From: Isoetes taiwanensis
Taxonomy: Eukaryota > Streptophyta > Lycopodiopsida > Isoetales > Isoetaceae
Length of the DNA stretch: 64,000 bases
Reading direction: 5' to 3'
NCBI GenBank assembly: GCA_021234155.1
Contig: JAJEKV010000299.1
Location: 62,001-126,000, forward strand
Part shown: positions 10,406-23,091 of the stretch, one piece after another
How the letters are laid out: each line of letters opens with the position of its first letter
Position numbering within the stretch: position 1 is the first letter of the stretch
Program-made: the position numbers and the translations under genes
Notes under the pieces: generated by a model
The model's database searches: none
Seen by the model: the letters and a program-made list of their open reading frames with translations, nothing else
Told to the model about the DNA's origin: nothing

Positions 10406-11424
10406 AGTAGTGCGTTAATCCTATATTTTTATAAAAAAAGTTGCGCAAACATTAATAGTGTGGCATTGACCTCGAAGATGCATAAATTAGATGCAACAAC
10501 TTAGCTTCATGTTCTTACAAGAGAATTGTGTTGTGTGGGATGCATATGTCTATAATTTCGGTAAGGTGGAATGCCTATTGCCCCATTAGATTTCCCATGT
10601 GTGATCCACCTTTCTCTTCTATATATTTTTATTGGTTGACAGTTATGTGGGTGACTCATTACTAGCCATGGGCAACATTAAACTCAATGAGGCTCTTATG
10701 ACAGCGAATCTTAGTTTCAAAATGCACAGCTGGCCACCTTGCTTGTTGATACATGGCTATCCTAGTTCAACATGTCGTGTGGTGGACACACTGGACAAAA
10801 TTTGCCATTGGTGTTGGCATGAGACAAACGTAAGGCATGATGGGGAAGATAAGTTAAAAGTATAGACATTTGTCTTGTAGTGTCAGGTATGATAACCTTG
10901 TGGTTCTAAAAGATGATGTAAAAAATGGGGGTTCTGGCTCGAGGAGCTTCAATTGGGCTGCAAAATTTCTCATTGAGTTTTTTTTGCATGTTAGGGAAAA
11001 AACTGGCAGGAAAAACATACTATATATATGTAAAATTGGTGTATTTGAATTCTGGTATATAAAAAATTTGGGAAACACGAACATACAACGGTAAATTTGC
11101 TAGTTAATTTGGAGTGTGCTTGGGAGCCTTCTATCAAATGAGGGCGTTTCGATTTGGCAATTACAGAGGAGGAGTAGGTCCTTACACGAGGTAAGGGCCC
11201 AGAAAAGGGACGAGGGAGGCTTATGGTTGTCTGTATGACGTAAAAATACTATCTATCTAAGTTATGGCGGCGAGATTTGATGAGTAGATTCTATACAGAT
11301 GTACCAACTACACATGTGACCCAACACCCCCCAACTAGACGTGTTTCGAAAGTGTTTAGATCATGAGAAAATGCCCACAGACCCCACATTTTTCGCACTT
11401 TTTTTTTTTATCCTGTGCTTGCAG
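10406..11424. other. No gene seen; TBL1 upstream region
   Basis: AT-rich region immediately 5' of the first TBL gene. A pyrimidine-rich stretch ending TTGCAG precedes the chosen ATG and could also be a splice acceptor of a 5'-UTR intron. No clear TATA box can be assigned. Confidence 0.4.
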
Positions 11425-13025
11425 ATGAACTCGGATCTGCACCTCCCCATTCCGGCCGCAAAGCTTTGCCTTTTCAGCTTTGGCCTCTCCTTCTTAATCC
11501 TTACCACCTTCGTTTTGGAGGAATTTGGATTTTATAATTCCCCCATTACTTTCCATAGCTTGCATAGCCTTTTGATTCCCAGTAATTCTTCGATCTTTCT
11601 TTCTCATCTCCAGTATAATTCATCCTCCAATAGATCTGATCAAACCCATCATCCAAGCCCTGCTCCAATTTTATCTTCAATTCCTGTTCAAGCCGATTCT
11701 GAAGATAAATGCGACATTTACTCTGGAAAGTGGGTTTTTGATCCGGATTATCCAATTTACGACAGCAGATCTTGCCCTTTTATTGAATACGGTTTTCGAT
11801 GCGAAGAGCATGGCCGACCTGATCATAACTACACAAAATTGCGATGGCAGCCTCATGATTGTGATCTTCCAAGGTTTGTAAACCTGTTCCCAAATTCAAA
11901 ATTCAAAATTTCAGAACCCAAATTCAGAAATCATTCTGTTCTATGAAAAGTTTAAAGGTTAAAGTTGAAAACGGAACTTTTGCAGGTTTAATGCAACCCA
12001 AATGCTGGAAATTGTAAGGAACAAAAGGGTAATCTTTGTAGGGGATTCTATAGGCAGAAATCAATTCCAATCCATGGTATGCATGCTGTATACAGGAGTG
12101 ACAGACCAGAAAAATGTTTTTGATAGTGAAAATAAAAGAGTGGAAAACACAAGAAGCATTGTTGTGATCATTTTTAAAGATTACAACATGACAGTGGAAT
12201 ATTACAAATCCCATTTCTTGGTTAAAGAGGGCAGAAGACCCCCCAGATCTCCAAGGGGGGTAAAATATGGTTTATATTTGGATCAAATGGATGGAAATGC
12301 TGAAAATTCCCAAGGAGCTGATGTTTTGGTGTTTAATTCTGCAATTTGGTGGGATGCAGCTGTTGTGCAAGGGTATGAAATTCTAATGCATTTTGTATTG
12401 CTTAGAATTTGTCACATCTTAACCTCTTTGTTGTGTCCTTTAGGATGTATTCTTATGTTGAAGGGGATATTGCAAATGCTAGCATGGATCCATTATTGGC
12501 ATATTCAAAATTTCTTAACCATTGGTCAAACTGGGTAGACAACCATATCGATCCCGCCAAAACCAAGGTTTTCTTCAAAGGATCTGCCCCTAGCCATTTT
12601 TTGTAAGTGACTCTGCTCTTATCCTTGTTTTTTTGAGTTCACAAGCACATCCATATGCATACAGAGTTCCCATGAACTTGTAATAACATAATTGTTCTAT
12701 GTACAGTGGAGCAACATGGGACAATGGTGGATCATGCCACAACCAAACAGAACCATGGCTGGATGAAAATCCACTCCCTCCATATCCGCAAAGAATGAGA
12801 CTAGTCGAGGAAGCTCTTGAGAGAATGAAGACACCTGTTATCTTCCTTAACATAACCAGATTAACAGCATACAGGAAAGATGGCCACATCGCAGTATGGA
12901 AACGTAAAGCCGACAATAAGTTGGAATATAGCCTCAACCATCAAGATTGCACACATTGGTGTCTTCCTGGTGTTCCTAATACATGGAATGAGCTACTTTA
13001 CTCTGAGCTTCTTAATCAAAGATAG
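11425..13025 (+). CDS. TBL: TRICHOME BIREFRINGENCE-LIKE protein (wall polysaccharide O-acetyltransferase family)
   Basis: Four exons with GT-AG borders: 11425-11873, 11986-12372, 12444-12602, 12707-13025, encoding 437 aa. Residues about 12-30 are a hydrophobic signal anchor, expected for a Golgi type II protein. A Ser/Asn-rich stem follows, then the PMR5N domain (CDIYSGKWVFDPDYPIYDSR, SCPFIEYGFRCEEHGRPD). The GDS motif is VIFVGDSIGRNQ with Ser171. The C-terminal DxxH motif is DCTHWCLPGVPNTWNELL with Asp412 and His415, so the Ser-His-Asp set is present. The family transfers acetyl groups to xylan, mannan, pectin or xyloglucan; the substrate cannot be told from sequence. The reading frame is open throughout. 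A close paralogue with the same intron phases lies inverted at 30,237-31,774. Confidence 0.92.
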
Positions 13026-13790
13026 TGTGTAGAGTATCACCTTGTCCATTTCTTTCTTCATTCAAATAGTTTGCAAAATGGATCCATAGAGTCTCAAACA
13101 TGAATTGGGCCTTCTTATTTTCCACATATAGAATGACATATCACCCTATATGTTGAGGATCTAATTTGCAAGAGTCTACTCATACCATTATATTGTCAAA
13201 AGCAAAATGCATCATGGTTGCGTTGAATTCTGTCAAATACCTCAAATATTTTTAACTTGGACAAATTGTAAGATTGTACTATTTTTATTTTCAATAAAAT
13301 TATCCCATGATTTCGTTGGTGCACGTTGTGCTTTTCACGATAAGGTATTTCTAGGTTGCACATGTATCAAATTGGTTTTGCATGCATATGGGGCCCTCTT
13401 TTTTGGTTTTTTTTTAATTGTTGAATCCCGGCCACCCATCTACCATATATCTGTCTTTCACGATCTTGACTTTGATGATCTGCTCTAAAGCCCATTGATG
13501 CAATTTGGTATTTCAAATGATTCAAGATCACTCATATGTGTAAGCCCCCCCACATTGCTAAGCATCCATGCTCTATCTAAAGGCCCTGATGCATGTCAAC
13601 GATTTTGTCGCTATTATGGTTCTCATTAAGCATAGTTGCATTTCATTGTTGCCCATATAAATTGCTTTTCCTTCACACACTGATGATCTATCTATTTGGA
13701 TGCTATCTCTTTCTAATCTTGAAGCTTAGTTGCAATATCTATGGCCTATTTCCTTTTTCCATTTCTTGGCAAGTCATTATATGTGCCCTT
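13026..13790. other. No gene seen downstream of TBL1
   Basis: 3' flank with AT-rich sequence. No recognisable element before the LTR-like start at 13791. Confidence 0.4.
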
Positions 13791-15270
13791 TGTAATGTCC
13801 CCTACAACTATATGATGTCCCAATTATAAGCATAAGAGATCCCCCCTTGGTCTAACTCGAACCGCATATGATGATCAAGTATTTGAGAGGACACTAAAGT
13901 ATCATTTCCCATTCCTTCTCTAGGTCAACCTATACTACGAAAGCATGTAGAATAACATCACATAGCAATAAATACAACAAATACATAATAAGCCATCTCG
14001 AAGGCTAGTATCACCATCATCAACTACCGCATCAACAACATGCATATGCATCCCAGAGGATAATCCTATCTAGGCCCAGACTCCATGAAGATAACTGATG
14101 ATCCAATTCTCAAGGTAGCAACAAACAAAGAATATTGGAGCTGGTTGGCATAGAATGTTGCCTCGGGTTGTCCACTCCATCTGCCCTATGTGCATACTTT
14201 GTAGAAACACATCGAGCTACGATTGTTTTTTGCTAGAGACGTGATCCGAGAGGATCATTTCGAGTTTATTCCCTTCTCCCACGGTCCAATGAGGCAGGCA
14301 TGAGACACGTCTCATCCAAGCAATATTATGTCAATGCATGCGAACTAGAGGATCAATATGCATCATCTCTGTACACAACTTAACCTCGTTAATTGTCTAG
14401 GAGGTTCCAAGCCCATACTCTACATGCACGCGGTTGCAGGCTATTACCCCAATAGACAATCCAACATCAAGATACCAACTGTATCCCCCTATTCATCCCA
14501 ATCAAGGCACGCCATTGACAGTAGACAGACCCTTGTGTACAAGCCAAATTTATATGGAAATTAAATGAGGCATTTCATTAGAAGCATCTTTATTAAGGCT
14601 TCTAAATCTCTAGCACCCCTTTTAATACACAAGAGTTGCAGTATTCAACTATCTCTTCATAACAAAACAAGAACAACAATTCTAATCCACAAATCATGCA
14701 TCTGCAAGTGAATGATTAATCCATTGATTAATTTAAAAATTATAGGGTGGTTCTTCCACCTCTAGGAGGAATCTAAGAGCAATGGAAGATACAAATTCAC
14801 CTAGAATAACCCATCTAGGTGACTGAGTTACTTTATCTATTCAGCCTACACCTCTTGAAGGCATTTTCATTGTCCTCTTAAGGGTTGTGTCTGCTGCAAT
14901 GCGTAGATTCTTTGAACGAACCTTTGCTGAGAATCCTCCCACTTGTTGCTGGTGAAGATGGATCTTTGATCCAAGTTCATAGGCGCAAATGGTAGGGTGC
15001 TTTTCCAAATGGGAAGCTAAAGGTCATCCTAGAATTTTGGCCCATTAATAGGCTAGGGTTTTATTTTTCATAAGGTCAGGTTATCCCATGTTCCCATGGT
15101 AAGAGGACCACCCCTTATACACTATAAATAATTTTTCTAACTATATGCATTCTATCATGCCTAAGAATGATATGCATGCATTTTTCCAAGGCGTAATGGC
15201 TAGTGATAAACGCGTCCTATCAGACCTATTGTATGAATGCATGACCTATTGAATGCAAACCCTTACTTTC
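13791..15270. mobile_element. Diverged Ty3/gypsy-type LTR (ends uncertain)
   Basis: Starts TGTAATGTCCCC, a common gypsy LTR terminus. About 370 bp in, it has CCACTCCATCTGCCCTATGT-GCATACTTTG, matching the solo LTR at 38,706 (CCACTCCAACTGCCCC...GCATACTTTG about 400 bp in). It ends somewhere near 15,258-15,290, right beside the minus-strand integrase remnant, which fits the 3' LTR of a minus-strand element. The right end and a target-site duplication were not found. Confidence 0.55.
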
Positions 15271-15299
15271 TTCTCTAGCCACATAGCTACCTACCAGAA

Positions 15300-16385
15300 G
15301 GGACTTCTATTCTAAGGGTGGCATTCACAAATTGCATTGATGTCAACTAATTCGGCAATGATCTGCTCTTTACATTGCTCCATGAAGTCTGGGTATTCCT
15401 TCGCAAGATCGGACTTGAGAACGCAAGTTGTTTCATCCCCCAGGCTTCTCATCTTCTTGAAAGATATATCAAGAAGCATTATTTCTAACTTTTCCTCCGT
15501 CATTTCCAATAAGGTTGAGGTTTCCAAATTTTCATACATATTTGGAGGCTGATATGCTTCTTAAGAAAGCTCACTTGGAAAACTTTATGGATTTTTAAGT
15601 GCTTAGGTGAGTTCAATTTATATGATTAAGTTACCACAACAATAGAAAATGGTCCTGCCCACCTTGGAGCTAGTTCTTTATAATATTAAGCTTAGCTAGC
15701 CAGACTTTGACCTTTAGCCAATTAGAACTCGCATACTAGTTGTGATGCCTATTAAGTTGGCTTTTCTGCTTACTTCTTGGTCTCAAAAGGTTTACAGCTT
15801 CTTACTTCCTGGTTTAACTCTTGCATATCTGCAAATACCTGTTAGGAAACTTCCATCATAGATACCAGGTTGTGGTTTGGGGTAAGATATTGATACCCAT
15901 AGTTAATTCATAAATGGTGGCATTTTTGAAATATTTCATTGGTGCTAAAGTATGCAAACTCAAGTTGTGTATGTATGTCCCATTTTGATTTCCTTTTTCA
16001 GACATAGTTTCTCAACATGTCTTCAAGGATTCTACTGATGCGCTCCGTCTGACCATTTGTTTGAGAATGATATGCAGTGCTTATCACAAGTGTAATTTGA
16101 ATTAGGTTGAACAAATCCTTCCGGAAAGCATTTAAGATCTTAGGATCTCTATCCAAAATGATAGCCCTAGGCATCTGTGAAGCTTGAAGATTCCCTTAGT
16201 GAAAATAACACATCTAAGGCAGTGCTGGTGGTCATACAAGGTAGAAGATGAGCTATCTTGGAGAGCTTGTCCACCACTATCATTATTGCAACATGACTTC
16301 TTGCTATTCGTGGGAGTCCTATTATGAAGTCCATGGTTATTACTTAGCATCAGGAACATCCAAGGGTTCTAATACTATCAGAATT
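15300..16385 (-). pseudogene. Ty3/gypsy integrase remnant
   Basis: Minus-strand translation, with stops and frameshifts, gives the gypsy integrase core in order: MDFIIGLPRIARSHVA, IMIVVDKLSKIAHLLPC, a DRDP-like degraded block, then TAYHSQTNGQTERISR and ILEDMLRNYV. The LEFAYFSTN tail follows. Known role: insertion of the element's cDNA. Only the pol 3' part is kept, next to the LTR-like segment on its low-coordinate side. RT and RNase H were not found upstream. Confidence 0.75.
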
Positions 16386-16449
16386 TGCAACTTCTTCGCT
16401 TTGATCTTGGATTGCCAGATGTAGCTAACAGTCTACTTCGTTACATGCC

Positions 16450-16855
16450 AAAATCAACTACTTCTTATCTTGAAGTAAGTTTAAGCATTGGGCAAATTGG
16501 ATTGATAACCATATCAATTTTCCAGCAAAAACCAAGGTGTTCTTCAAAGGATATGCCTGTAGCGGAGCAACATGGGACAATAGGATCATACCACAACCAA
16601 ACAACACCATTGGTTGGATTGCACGTCACTCTCCCCATCTCCCAAAGAATGAGACTAGCCGAGGAAGCTATTGAGAGAATGAAGACCATTGTTCTCTTCC
16701 TTACCAGATTAAGATCATATAAGAAGATGGACATATAGCAATATAGAAATGTAAGATCGGCAGTAAGTTAGAATATAACCACAAACATCAAGATTGAACC
16801 CATTGGTATCTTCCTGGCATTACCGACAGATGATATGAGCTTTTAATCTTCTAAG
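16450..16855 (+). pseudogene. Intronless TBL pseudogene fragment
   Basis: Matches exons 3 and 4 of the TBL gene at 11.4 kb: KHWANWIDNHINFPAKTKVF, then CSGATWDN, QRMRLAEEAIERMKT, LEYNHKHQD and THWYLPG. The 104-bp intron between exons 3 and 4 is absent; the two exons are joined, with about 9 bp lost at the junction. Several frameshifts and stops make it non-functional. It abuts the gypsy integrase remnant on its left. The missing intron suggests an RNA-derived copy, though a deletion cannot be excluded. Confidence 0.8.
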
Positions 16856-17918
16856 AGTACATTCGCATCCACAGTTAAGTTAATTTAACTTTTTCGTGAT
16901 TGAAGAGAATCTGGTGTCTAGTTACTTTAATTTTGTTCACAATTGAAGGTGCAGATGAAGAGGAATCGATGGATTGACCTACCCAATGCCTAGAGATCTG
17001 TGCCTTCTAACTTTCACCCCGTGAACCTAAAATCTGAATCCCTGCAACACTCCCAAAATCTAATCTGTGTAATCTGACTGGCTTCTCTGACATCATTCCT
17101 CCCTCCTACATGTCCAATCTATGGCAATCTAGAGCAACATGCATCTATTTAATTCGGGTGCTGGCGGCTTTTGTATGCTAGAAAGATGTGCTCCTTCACA
17201 AAAGCGGTTCATTTTCTGTCCATTTTTGCGCTTAGATGGGTTTTGCATCGTGGTTGATGTACTACTTAGCTCCTAAATCAACGTTAAAAAAAAGGTCTTT
17301 CCCTTTGTTTTTTCTTTCTTTGCCATAGCCAGATCATGACCATTTCTTTAATTTTGTGCATTTCTTTTTCTTTTCTCTTCATTTAATATATATCTCTATG
17401 CTTTCATGGTCCACTAATAATTGTTGGGATTTTTTTCAGCTAAGCCAAGAATGAGTTGACTAGAACAGTGAGAATAGGCGAGATCTTTAGTGGCTTTCAA
17501 GAAGGTCCATTCCCATTGTTCCTCTTTTGGGGTGCTCACACTTTGTGGATAATATTAATCTTAAAAAAAAATTGATATTTTTGTCATGTCACATGGCTAT
17601 AGTGAGTCTAGCAAACTAACGCACAACATAACAATGCCTAAACTGTTACAAGGGGTGGTAGAGGCTGTCACGATGAATCTCTTGTAATATTAATGTTCAT
17701 TCACTAGTGCTTGGGTGTTTTTGGCACATGGGACATGAACATAATGCTAAAAGGATAATAGGGATTTTAAATGATAAGTTACTAAATTTGATATGTAGCA
17801 CCAACTTTTATATGTTAATTCTCCTTCTAGACAGGTGTTCCATGATGAAGGCTGCTTAGTAAATTCATTACCCATAGTGTGTAGCAATTTCCATAAATTT
17901 GTAACATTTGAATCATCA
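16856..17918. other. No gene seen
   Basis: AT-rich sequence without recognisable features, up to the LINE target site. Confidence 0.4.
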
Positions 17919-20900
17919 TACATAAAAACAAAGTTTTTTTTTTTTTTAATTTACAGACGAAAGCCAAAAAGTTTATTAATCAGATAAAAAGTACAAAATT
18001 TACATGTCTCACCTAACTTTGTAAGCACAAAGAAGGTTGTTAAGGGCTTGGAAAAGCACTTGTTCTGGTGGTCCACAGCTAAATTGTCCATGGCAGGTCG
18101 AATTACTGTAGCCAAATCAGTGTTGAGTGGCACACATGTCTATATGGCTTCAGTTATACTGGCACCACAAGCAAAGATGCAGCTCATCATCAGAATTGTT
18201 CGGAATTTCATCTGGGGTGGCACAGAAGAAGGGGTTGATGTTAAGGTCAGTTGGGTGAAGTGTATCTTACCAAAGCACTGTGGGGGACTTGGGATGATCG
18301 ACTTTCTCCTACAGAGCAAAGTATTAATTTCCAAGTTCATCTGGAGGATCTTGAATAATGTTGATGTGTCTCCTGGCTCACGACTTACATTTCCAATCAT
18401 TGCGACTTTGTATCTCCTTTGGCTCTCCTTCTATCAAGGCCTTTGCTTCCACGGGCTCTTTTCTATCCGTTGTCGACTTATCTAACGCGTCTCCTTTCCT
18501 CGGAGGGTTGCTTGATGCTTGGAATATTGTGCGTGCGGCTTTTCCACCTCCACCCTATGGCAAGAAGTTTCTTGGAGCTAGTTGTTGGTGGATCCCTTTG
18601 GGCGATAACCAAGCAGATCGCGCCTTTGGTAGCATCGGTTCATCCCGACGACCTGTGTGCATTTGAAACTAGCAGGTGTGCTTACAATTTCGCATGGTGC
18701 AGTGAAACACGATTCTTTGACATGGGAAGAATTCGGACAAACTTCCTTCTTTTAAGATGGGATCGCACAATTTGGCAAACAGTCATTGCCATTCTTCCTC
18801 CTATACCACAAGTAGTGGCTTCCCATCTCTGAGTGGTTCATGAGAATGTTAAGGCTGAGCATTTGGTGAATTCTATGTATAAGATCCTTCTTGTGGCAGA
18901 GGTATTGCCCCCCTCACAAAAATGGCCTTTAGTGGTACCCGGTGAATCAATCAGAAAGTAGTTTGGAACCGGGTTTGGGACAAGTTACTTCATCCAAAGT
19001 TGTCGGTTTGTGGTGGCGGATCATCCATAGATGTGTCTTGCGTCAATGTTTTGGTCCACAAATTTCGTCACGGGTGCCTGCAGGACATGCCCTTTATCTT
19101 TCGGAGGGAAGAGACAATCGAGCATTGTTTCTTCTTATGCCAGCATGCTAGACCGGCTTGGTTGTGGCTTCAGAATCTTTTTTATTGCAGTTTGAATAGT
19201 CAACAAGTCTTATTGGCAGTGTACCCAAGTTCTTGGGACAATATGGCAAAGAGGGCATTTCACTTAGCTTCAGCATGGATCATTTGGTCAACGTGGAAAA
19301 GAAGAAACCTCTTTATTTTCAAGGGCCATAGAGCCCCTGATGCTCAAGTGCTTATTGAAGCTAAGCAACGCATCGTCAAAGCGTATATATCTTCCTCCGT
19401 AAAGGATGAAGTGAAGAATCGTATTTGGGTACACTATCTCCAGATTAACACTTATATGTAACTCATTTACATGTTGTGTGATGTAAGGTGGCGGGTGGTT
19501 TTGCTCTGTGGACAATTCCTCCACTGGGTTTTCAGTCCCCCATCTCTGTTGCTCGTTTCTGATGATTAATAAAGTTTCACGTCCTTCAAAAAAAAAAAAA
19601 AAAAAAACAAAGAAGATGCCACAGGAGCACGAGCCTGGAGCACAATGTGCTTCCTCCAGAAAGGGAGTCTAACGATAAGAATCTATTCGAAGATACTGAA
19701 TCCAGATGCGTTCCATCATTTCTGAATCAAGAGAGGAGCACTCATAGGCTGTCAGTATCTTTTTCTGGGCCATCGTAATAACACCATGTGCAGATGAATA
19801 AATGCCTTGGAAGATGTGGTGTCTGAGACGCTCCCATATCGACCTTAGGAGCCAACCATAACCAAGATGGAATGCCCTCTATTTAGCTGAGGGCCATGCA
19901 TTAGGATAGGACGCCAAGAGGATGCATCGGCAGTCCAAAGTACTGTTAAACAAGCCTTGTAGCCAGGACCATGCTGGTTGAACCTTTGGACAATCAAAGA
20001 GACGGTGCTCAAGAGTCTCAACGGCTGAAAGGCAAAGCAACCATACTGTAAATATGCGAGGATCATAGCGATGTCGGAAGGCATTAACGCGTAGGCACCT
20101 GTGGATAATCTGCCACCATAGTACAGAAACTTTAGGGTGGAGCAACCTATCCCAAAGCCATCGCCATGTACGAAACAAAGTGCATTATGGAACCTGTAGG
20201 TGCCACCCATCTGGCAACTGGAGGGGCTGTGGTGCTAAAAGAAGGCGATATACTAATTTGACAAATTGCTTGCCTTTGTGAATATTTTCATGACAGTTCC
20301 ATGGCACTCTTTTAGCAACACCAACTTGCACTACAAGAGGCAAATTTTCTGCGACCACCTCCCATAGAGACACATCCCAACGAGAGAGCTGGAACTTTGC
20401 CTGAAATTCAGGCCAAGATAGTAGGCGATCCGCTTCATACCATGCTTGAATATAGACAACGCCTGCCAGAATCCATCGTCTCTGGGTAAGGGGATGAACT
20501 GATGCTGCCAGTGGAGGTGTTGAGGGGTCTGGATGCAGTGGTGCCTACCACTATGGAGTCTCCAATAGGGTGTGGATGGAGGGGCATGGCCAGAAAAGAT
20601 GTTTGACTGCCTCCCATGTTGTAAACAAGCCACGCAAAAATGGAGAAGCACTTGGAAAAGGCTGCAGAGTACTGAAATAATGCCCAAGGTAAAACTGGTT
20701 TGACGGCCTGTTTACCTAGAGGGATACAGTGACCAAGAGCTTATTTAAGAAGGCGTAAACCAGGAGAATCATCTTCACCATTCAGGAGTCTCCAAATGAA
20801 CTTTGAAATTAAGGACTTTGCTCTGCAGTAAGAAGTCCATCATACCCAGACCACCTGCCCATTTGGGAAGGATGCACTTCGACCACGCCACCTCAATCAC

Positions 20901-20962
20901 AGCACCTTCCTCAGTACCCGCCCATATAAAGTTCCGAACTATAAAGTACATAAAAACAAAGT
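17919..20962 (-). mobile_element. LINE fragment, 5'-truncated, with 16-bp target-site duplication
   Basis: A minus-strand LINE 3' part occupies 17,935-20,946 and is interrupted by a second LINE. Flanks are TACATAAAAACAAAGT at 17,919-17,934 and again at 20,947-20,962. Coding remnants in order (minus): FIWAGTEEGAVIEVAWSKC and GGLGMMDFLLQSK (about 20,930-20,810), then the zf-RVT domain, WDRLLHPKVSVLWWQIIHR and ETLEHRLFDCPK. The 3' end has GATTAATAAACTTT followed by a poly(A) (poly(T) at about 17,934-17,949 on the plus strand). Multiple frameshifts. Excluding the nested element it is about 1.4 kb. Confidence 0.85.
18036..19606 (+). mobile_element. LINE fragment nested inside the previous one
   Basis: A plus-strand, 5'-truncated LINE ending with GATTAATAAAGTTTCACGTC and a poly(A) at about 19,588-19,607. 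The 9-bp duplication ACAAAGAAG lies at 18,027-18,035 and 19,607-19,615. Coding remnants: GRITVAKSVLSGTHVYMASV, NFIWGGTEEGVDVKVSW, and a zf-RVT domain with ETIEHCFFLCQHARPAWLWL. Frameshifts and stops are present, so it is inactive. It is the same family as the host LINE and inserted in the opposite orientation. Confidence 0.85.
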
Positions 20963-21172
20963 ATGGTTTGGTTCATTGGTCCCTAAGCAGAAACCTCATC
21001 GCCCAATGTCATAAAAGCATAGTATGTTTTGGATCATAAGACATAAAAACAAAGTATGGTTTGCTTCATGGTTCCTAAGCATGAACCTCATCGCCCAATG
21101 TCATAAAAACATAGTATGGTTGCTTCATTGATCACAATGCTTGAACCTCATCAATAATCTACCCAATGTCAT
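20949..21172. repeat. Tandem repeat, ~60-bp unit
   Basis: Four imperfect units open with CATAAAAACAAAGTATGG and run through TTCATGGTTCCTAAGC, AACCTCATCGCCCAATGT. The LINE target site lies in the first unit. Confidence 0.8.
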
Positions 21173-22040
21173 AAGAATAATACCAACAATATCGTTGCTT
21201 GCTTGAACTAAAGTTAACATGCCAAATAAAAGTATTAGAAACAACATTGGTACCTTGCAAACAACCAATATGCAAGGATCTAGAGAATGGCTGCTGAAAG
21301 AATTTAGGAAACAATGTAAATAACCTACTGATATTCTTGTAGTCCATTGTTGGAGGACATAATAATTTCGAGGACTTTATAATTTCCTGAGCAGTAGACT
21401 GTGTTAATTCTAAGATATACCTAGATCACACATCAAATGTAATGATCTCTTCAAATTCCAGTATTAAAAGCATTTTATATTGGCCCCTACAAAGCAAATA
21501 TATTCATCCATTAACATCCTTGCAAAGCAAAATCGTTCAGGCCTCCCACATAAGGATATCTATCAAACCTGCTTTTCTATTATTAGAGGATTTGATGTTT
21601 TAGCTTCAGAAAGCATGGAAGCCTGAGAGGGAGGCTTGATGGTTGTCAGAAAGAAGCTGACAGAAAGAGTGGGAGCCTGTTAAGGACGAGTAGCACAACT
21701 GCCTTTTTTATCATATTACCCAATTTGACAGGTGGTTGTACCTTGGTTTGGCTCAAATCCATGTGCAAGAGAGACTATTTTTCTCTTGGTCAGTAACTAA
21801 TCTTCTGACAATACTTTCTCGCTCATATACAAACATGTATATGCTTGCACCTTTTGCTAAGGCACTCTTTGTGAAACCTTTAAGTAAAGAGTTGCACCTA
21901 ACCAATTGCTACGCGTGATGTGCAGATGGCTTTAATGGGGGTACTAGCATCATATCTTTATGAGGCACTAGATATGTGAACTCAGTTGTGTCCTTCATCA
22001 CTACATTAAAATGTATAAATGTACAGTTTATCAGCAAGCA
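21173..22040. other. No gene seen
   Basis: Short frames only. A possible copia RNase H tail near 21,800-21,900 was considered and not accepted. Confidence 0.35.
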
Positions 22041-22049
22041 TATCCTTTT

Positions 22050-22175
22050 AAGGTTTTCCCTTGAAAACCCTTTGGGGCGAGGGTTTCCTAATCCTGGATA
22101 GTAATAGGTTTGTTGTGTTCTTTGTTTGGATCCCATATGCCTTTTTTTTTATCTCAACGATGATATTCAATTCAA
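22050..22175 (+). repeat. Dispersed retroposon-tail repeat, copy F (plus orientation)
   Basis: GAAAACCCTTTGGGGCGAGG, TAATCCTGGATAGTAATAGG, TTTGTTTGGATCCCATATGC and CAACGATGATATTCAATTCA follow in order and are the reverse of copies B-D. The end is an (ATTCA)n-like tail. Confidence 0.55.
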
Positions 22176-22300
22176 TTCATGTTAACATGGCTAGTGTTAC
22201 CCCCAAAAATACATAGTGAGATGATATTCAATTCAATTCAAATCAATTTATTCAATTCATGTTAACATGGCTAGTGTTACCCCCAAAATTACATAGTGAC
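22159..22300. repeat. Tandem duplication, 61- and 80-bp units
   Basis: GATGATATTCAATTCAATTC begins both units, which end in GTTACCCCCAAAA-TTACATAGTGA. The second unit has an extra 19 bp of ATTCA-type sequence. Confidence 0.85.
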
Positions 22301-23091
22301 ATGTCATTTCATTATATGTATTCATGCCGTAAAACATATGGGAAAATCACATTCTCAACCTCTTGTGCTTGCTTGCAGAGGTGGTGATGATTTATGTAAT
22401 AATCGTGAAAGCTTGAAAGGGTGGCTCTTTTTTACCTTTTTCTCATTCAACATGTGACTATGTAAAGAGTAAAATAGCACCACTATTTGAAATTTTGAAA
22501 AGTGCATAATTAACAAGTGCAATTAGTGAATGCAAAGAAGTTTGGGGGAGATCCATGCACCCAAATGTTTTTTGCCTCAGATGAATCTTCATTGCCATCT
22601 CCTGAATGATCAAGGGTTCGAGGTGCAACTATTCTACACATCCTGAGGTCAATTGTTGTTGCGTGCTCGATCTTTCTGCTTCCAAGCAAACATTATGTTA
22701 GATGTAGAGCCATATCTAGGTAAGGTGGTAATATCTAAGGAGACCATAATGAAGTGATGAAAAGCATGTTTTGTAGCTTAATGCTTGTGACAGGAGGCCA
22801 CTATATATTAACATCAGTGGTGGCAAAACAACGTAAGAACATCGAAGAATATCAAAAGGTTTAGAGGAGCAAAAGGTATAGCCAGAATTTGCCAATTTGC
22901 CATCTACAACCTCTTTCATGCTATAGTGAAATTGCCATGCTACAGACTCTCTGCTATTCCACATATATATAGCTTGCGAACGTGCATATTAGACAAGCCA
23001 ACATAATTGTTTACTATTTAGGTACCAAATCATGTACCTCATAGGACAATCTAGTGGAACAATATTATTATACAAGTTCTTGTACTATGAA
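22301..23091. other. No gene seen
   Basis: No supported coding or RNA feature. Confidence 0.4.

Noticed and set aside
21736-21918. Possible copia RNase H C-terminus (AKALFVKPLSKEL)
   Set aside because: Too short, and no upstream RT or RNase H motifs were found.
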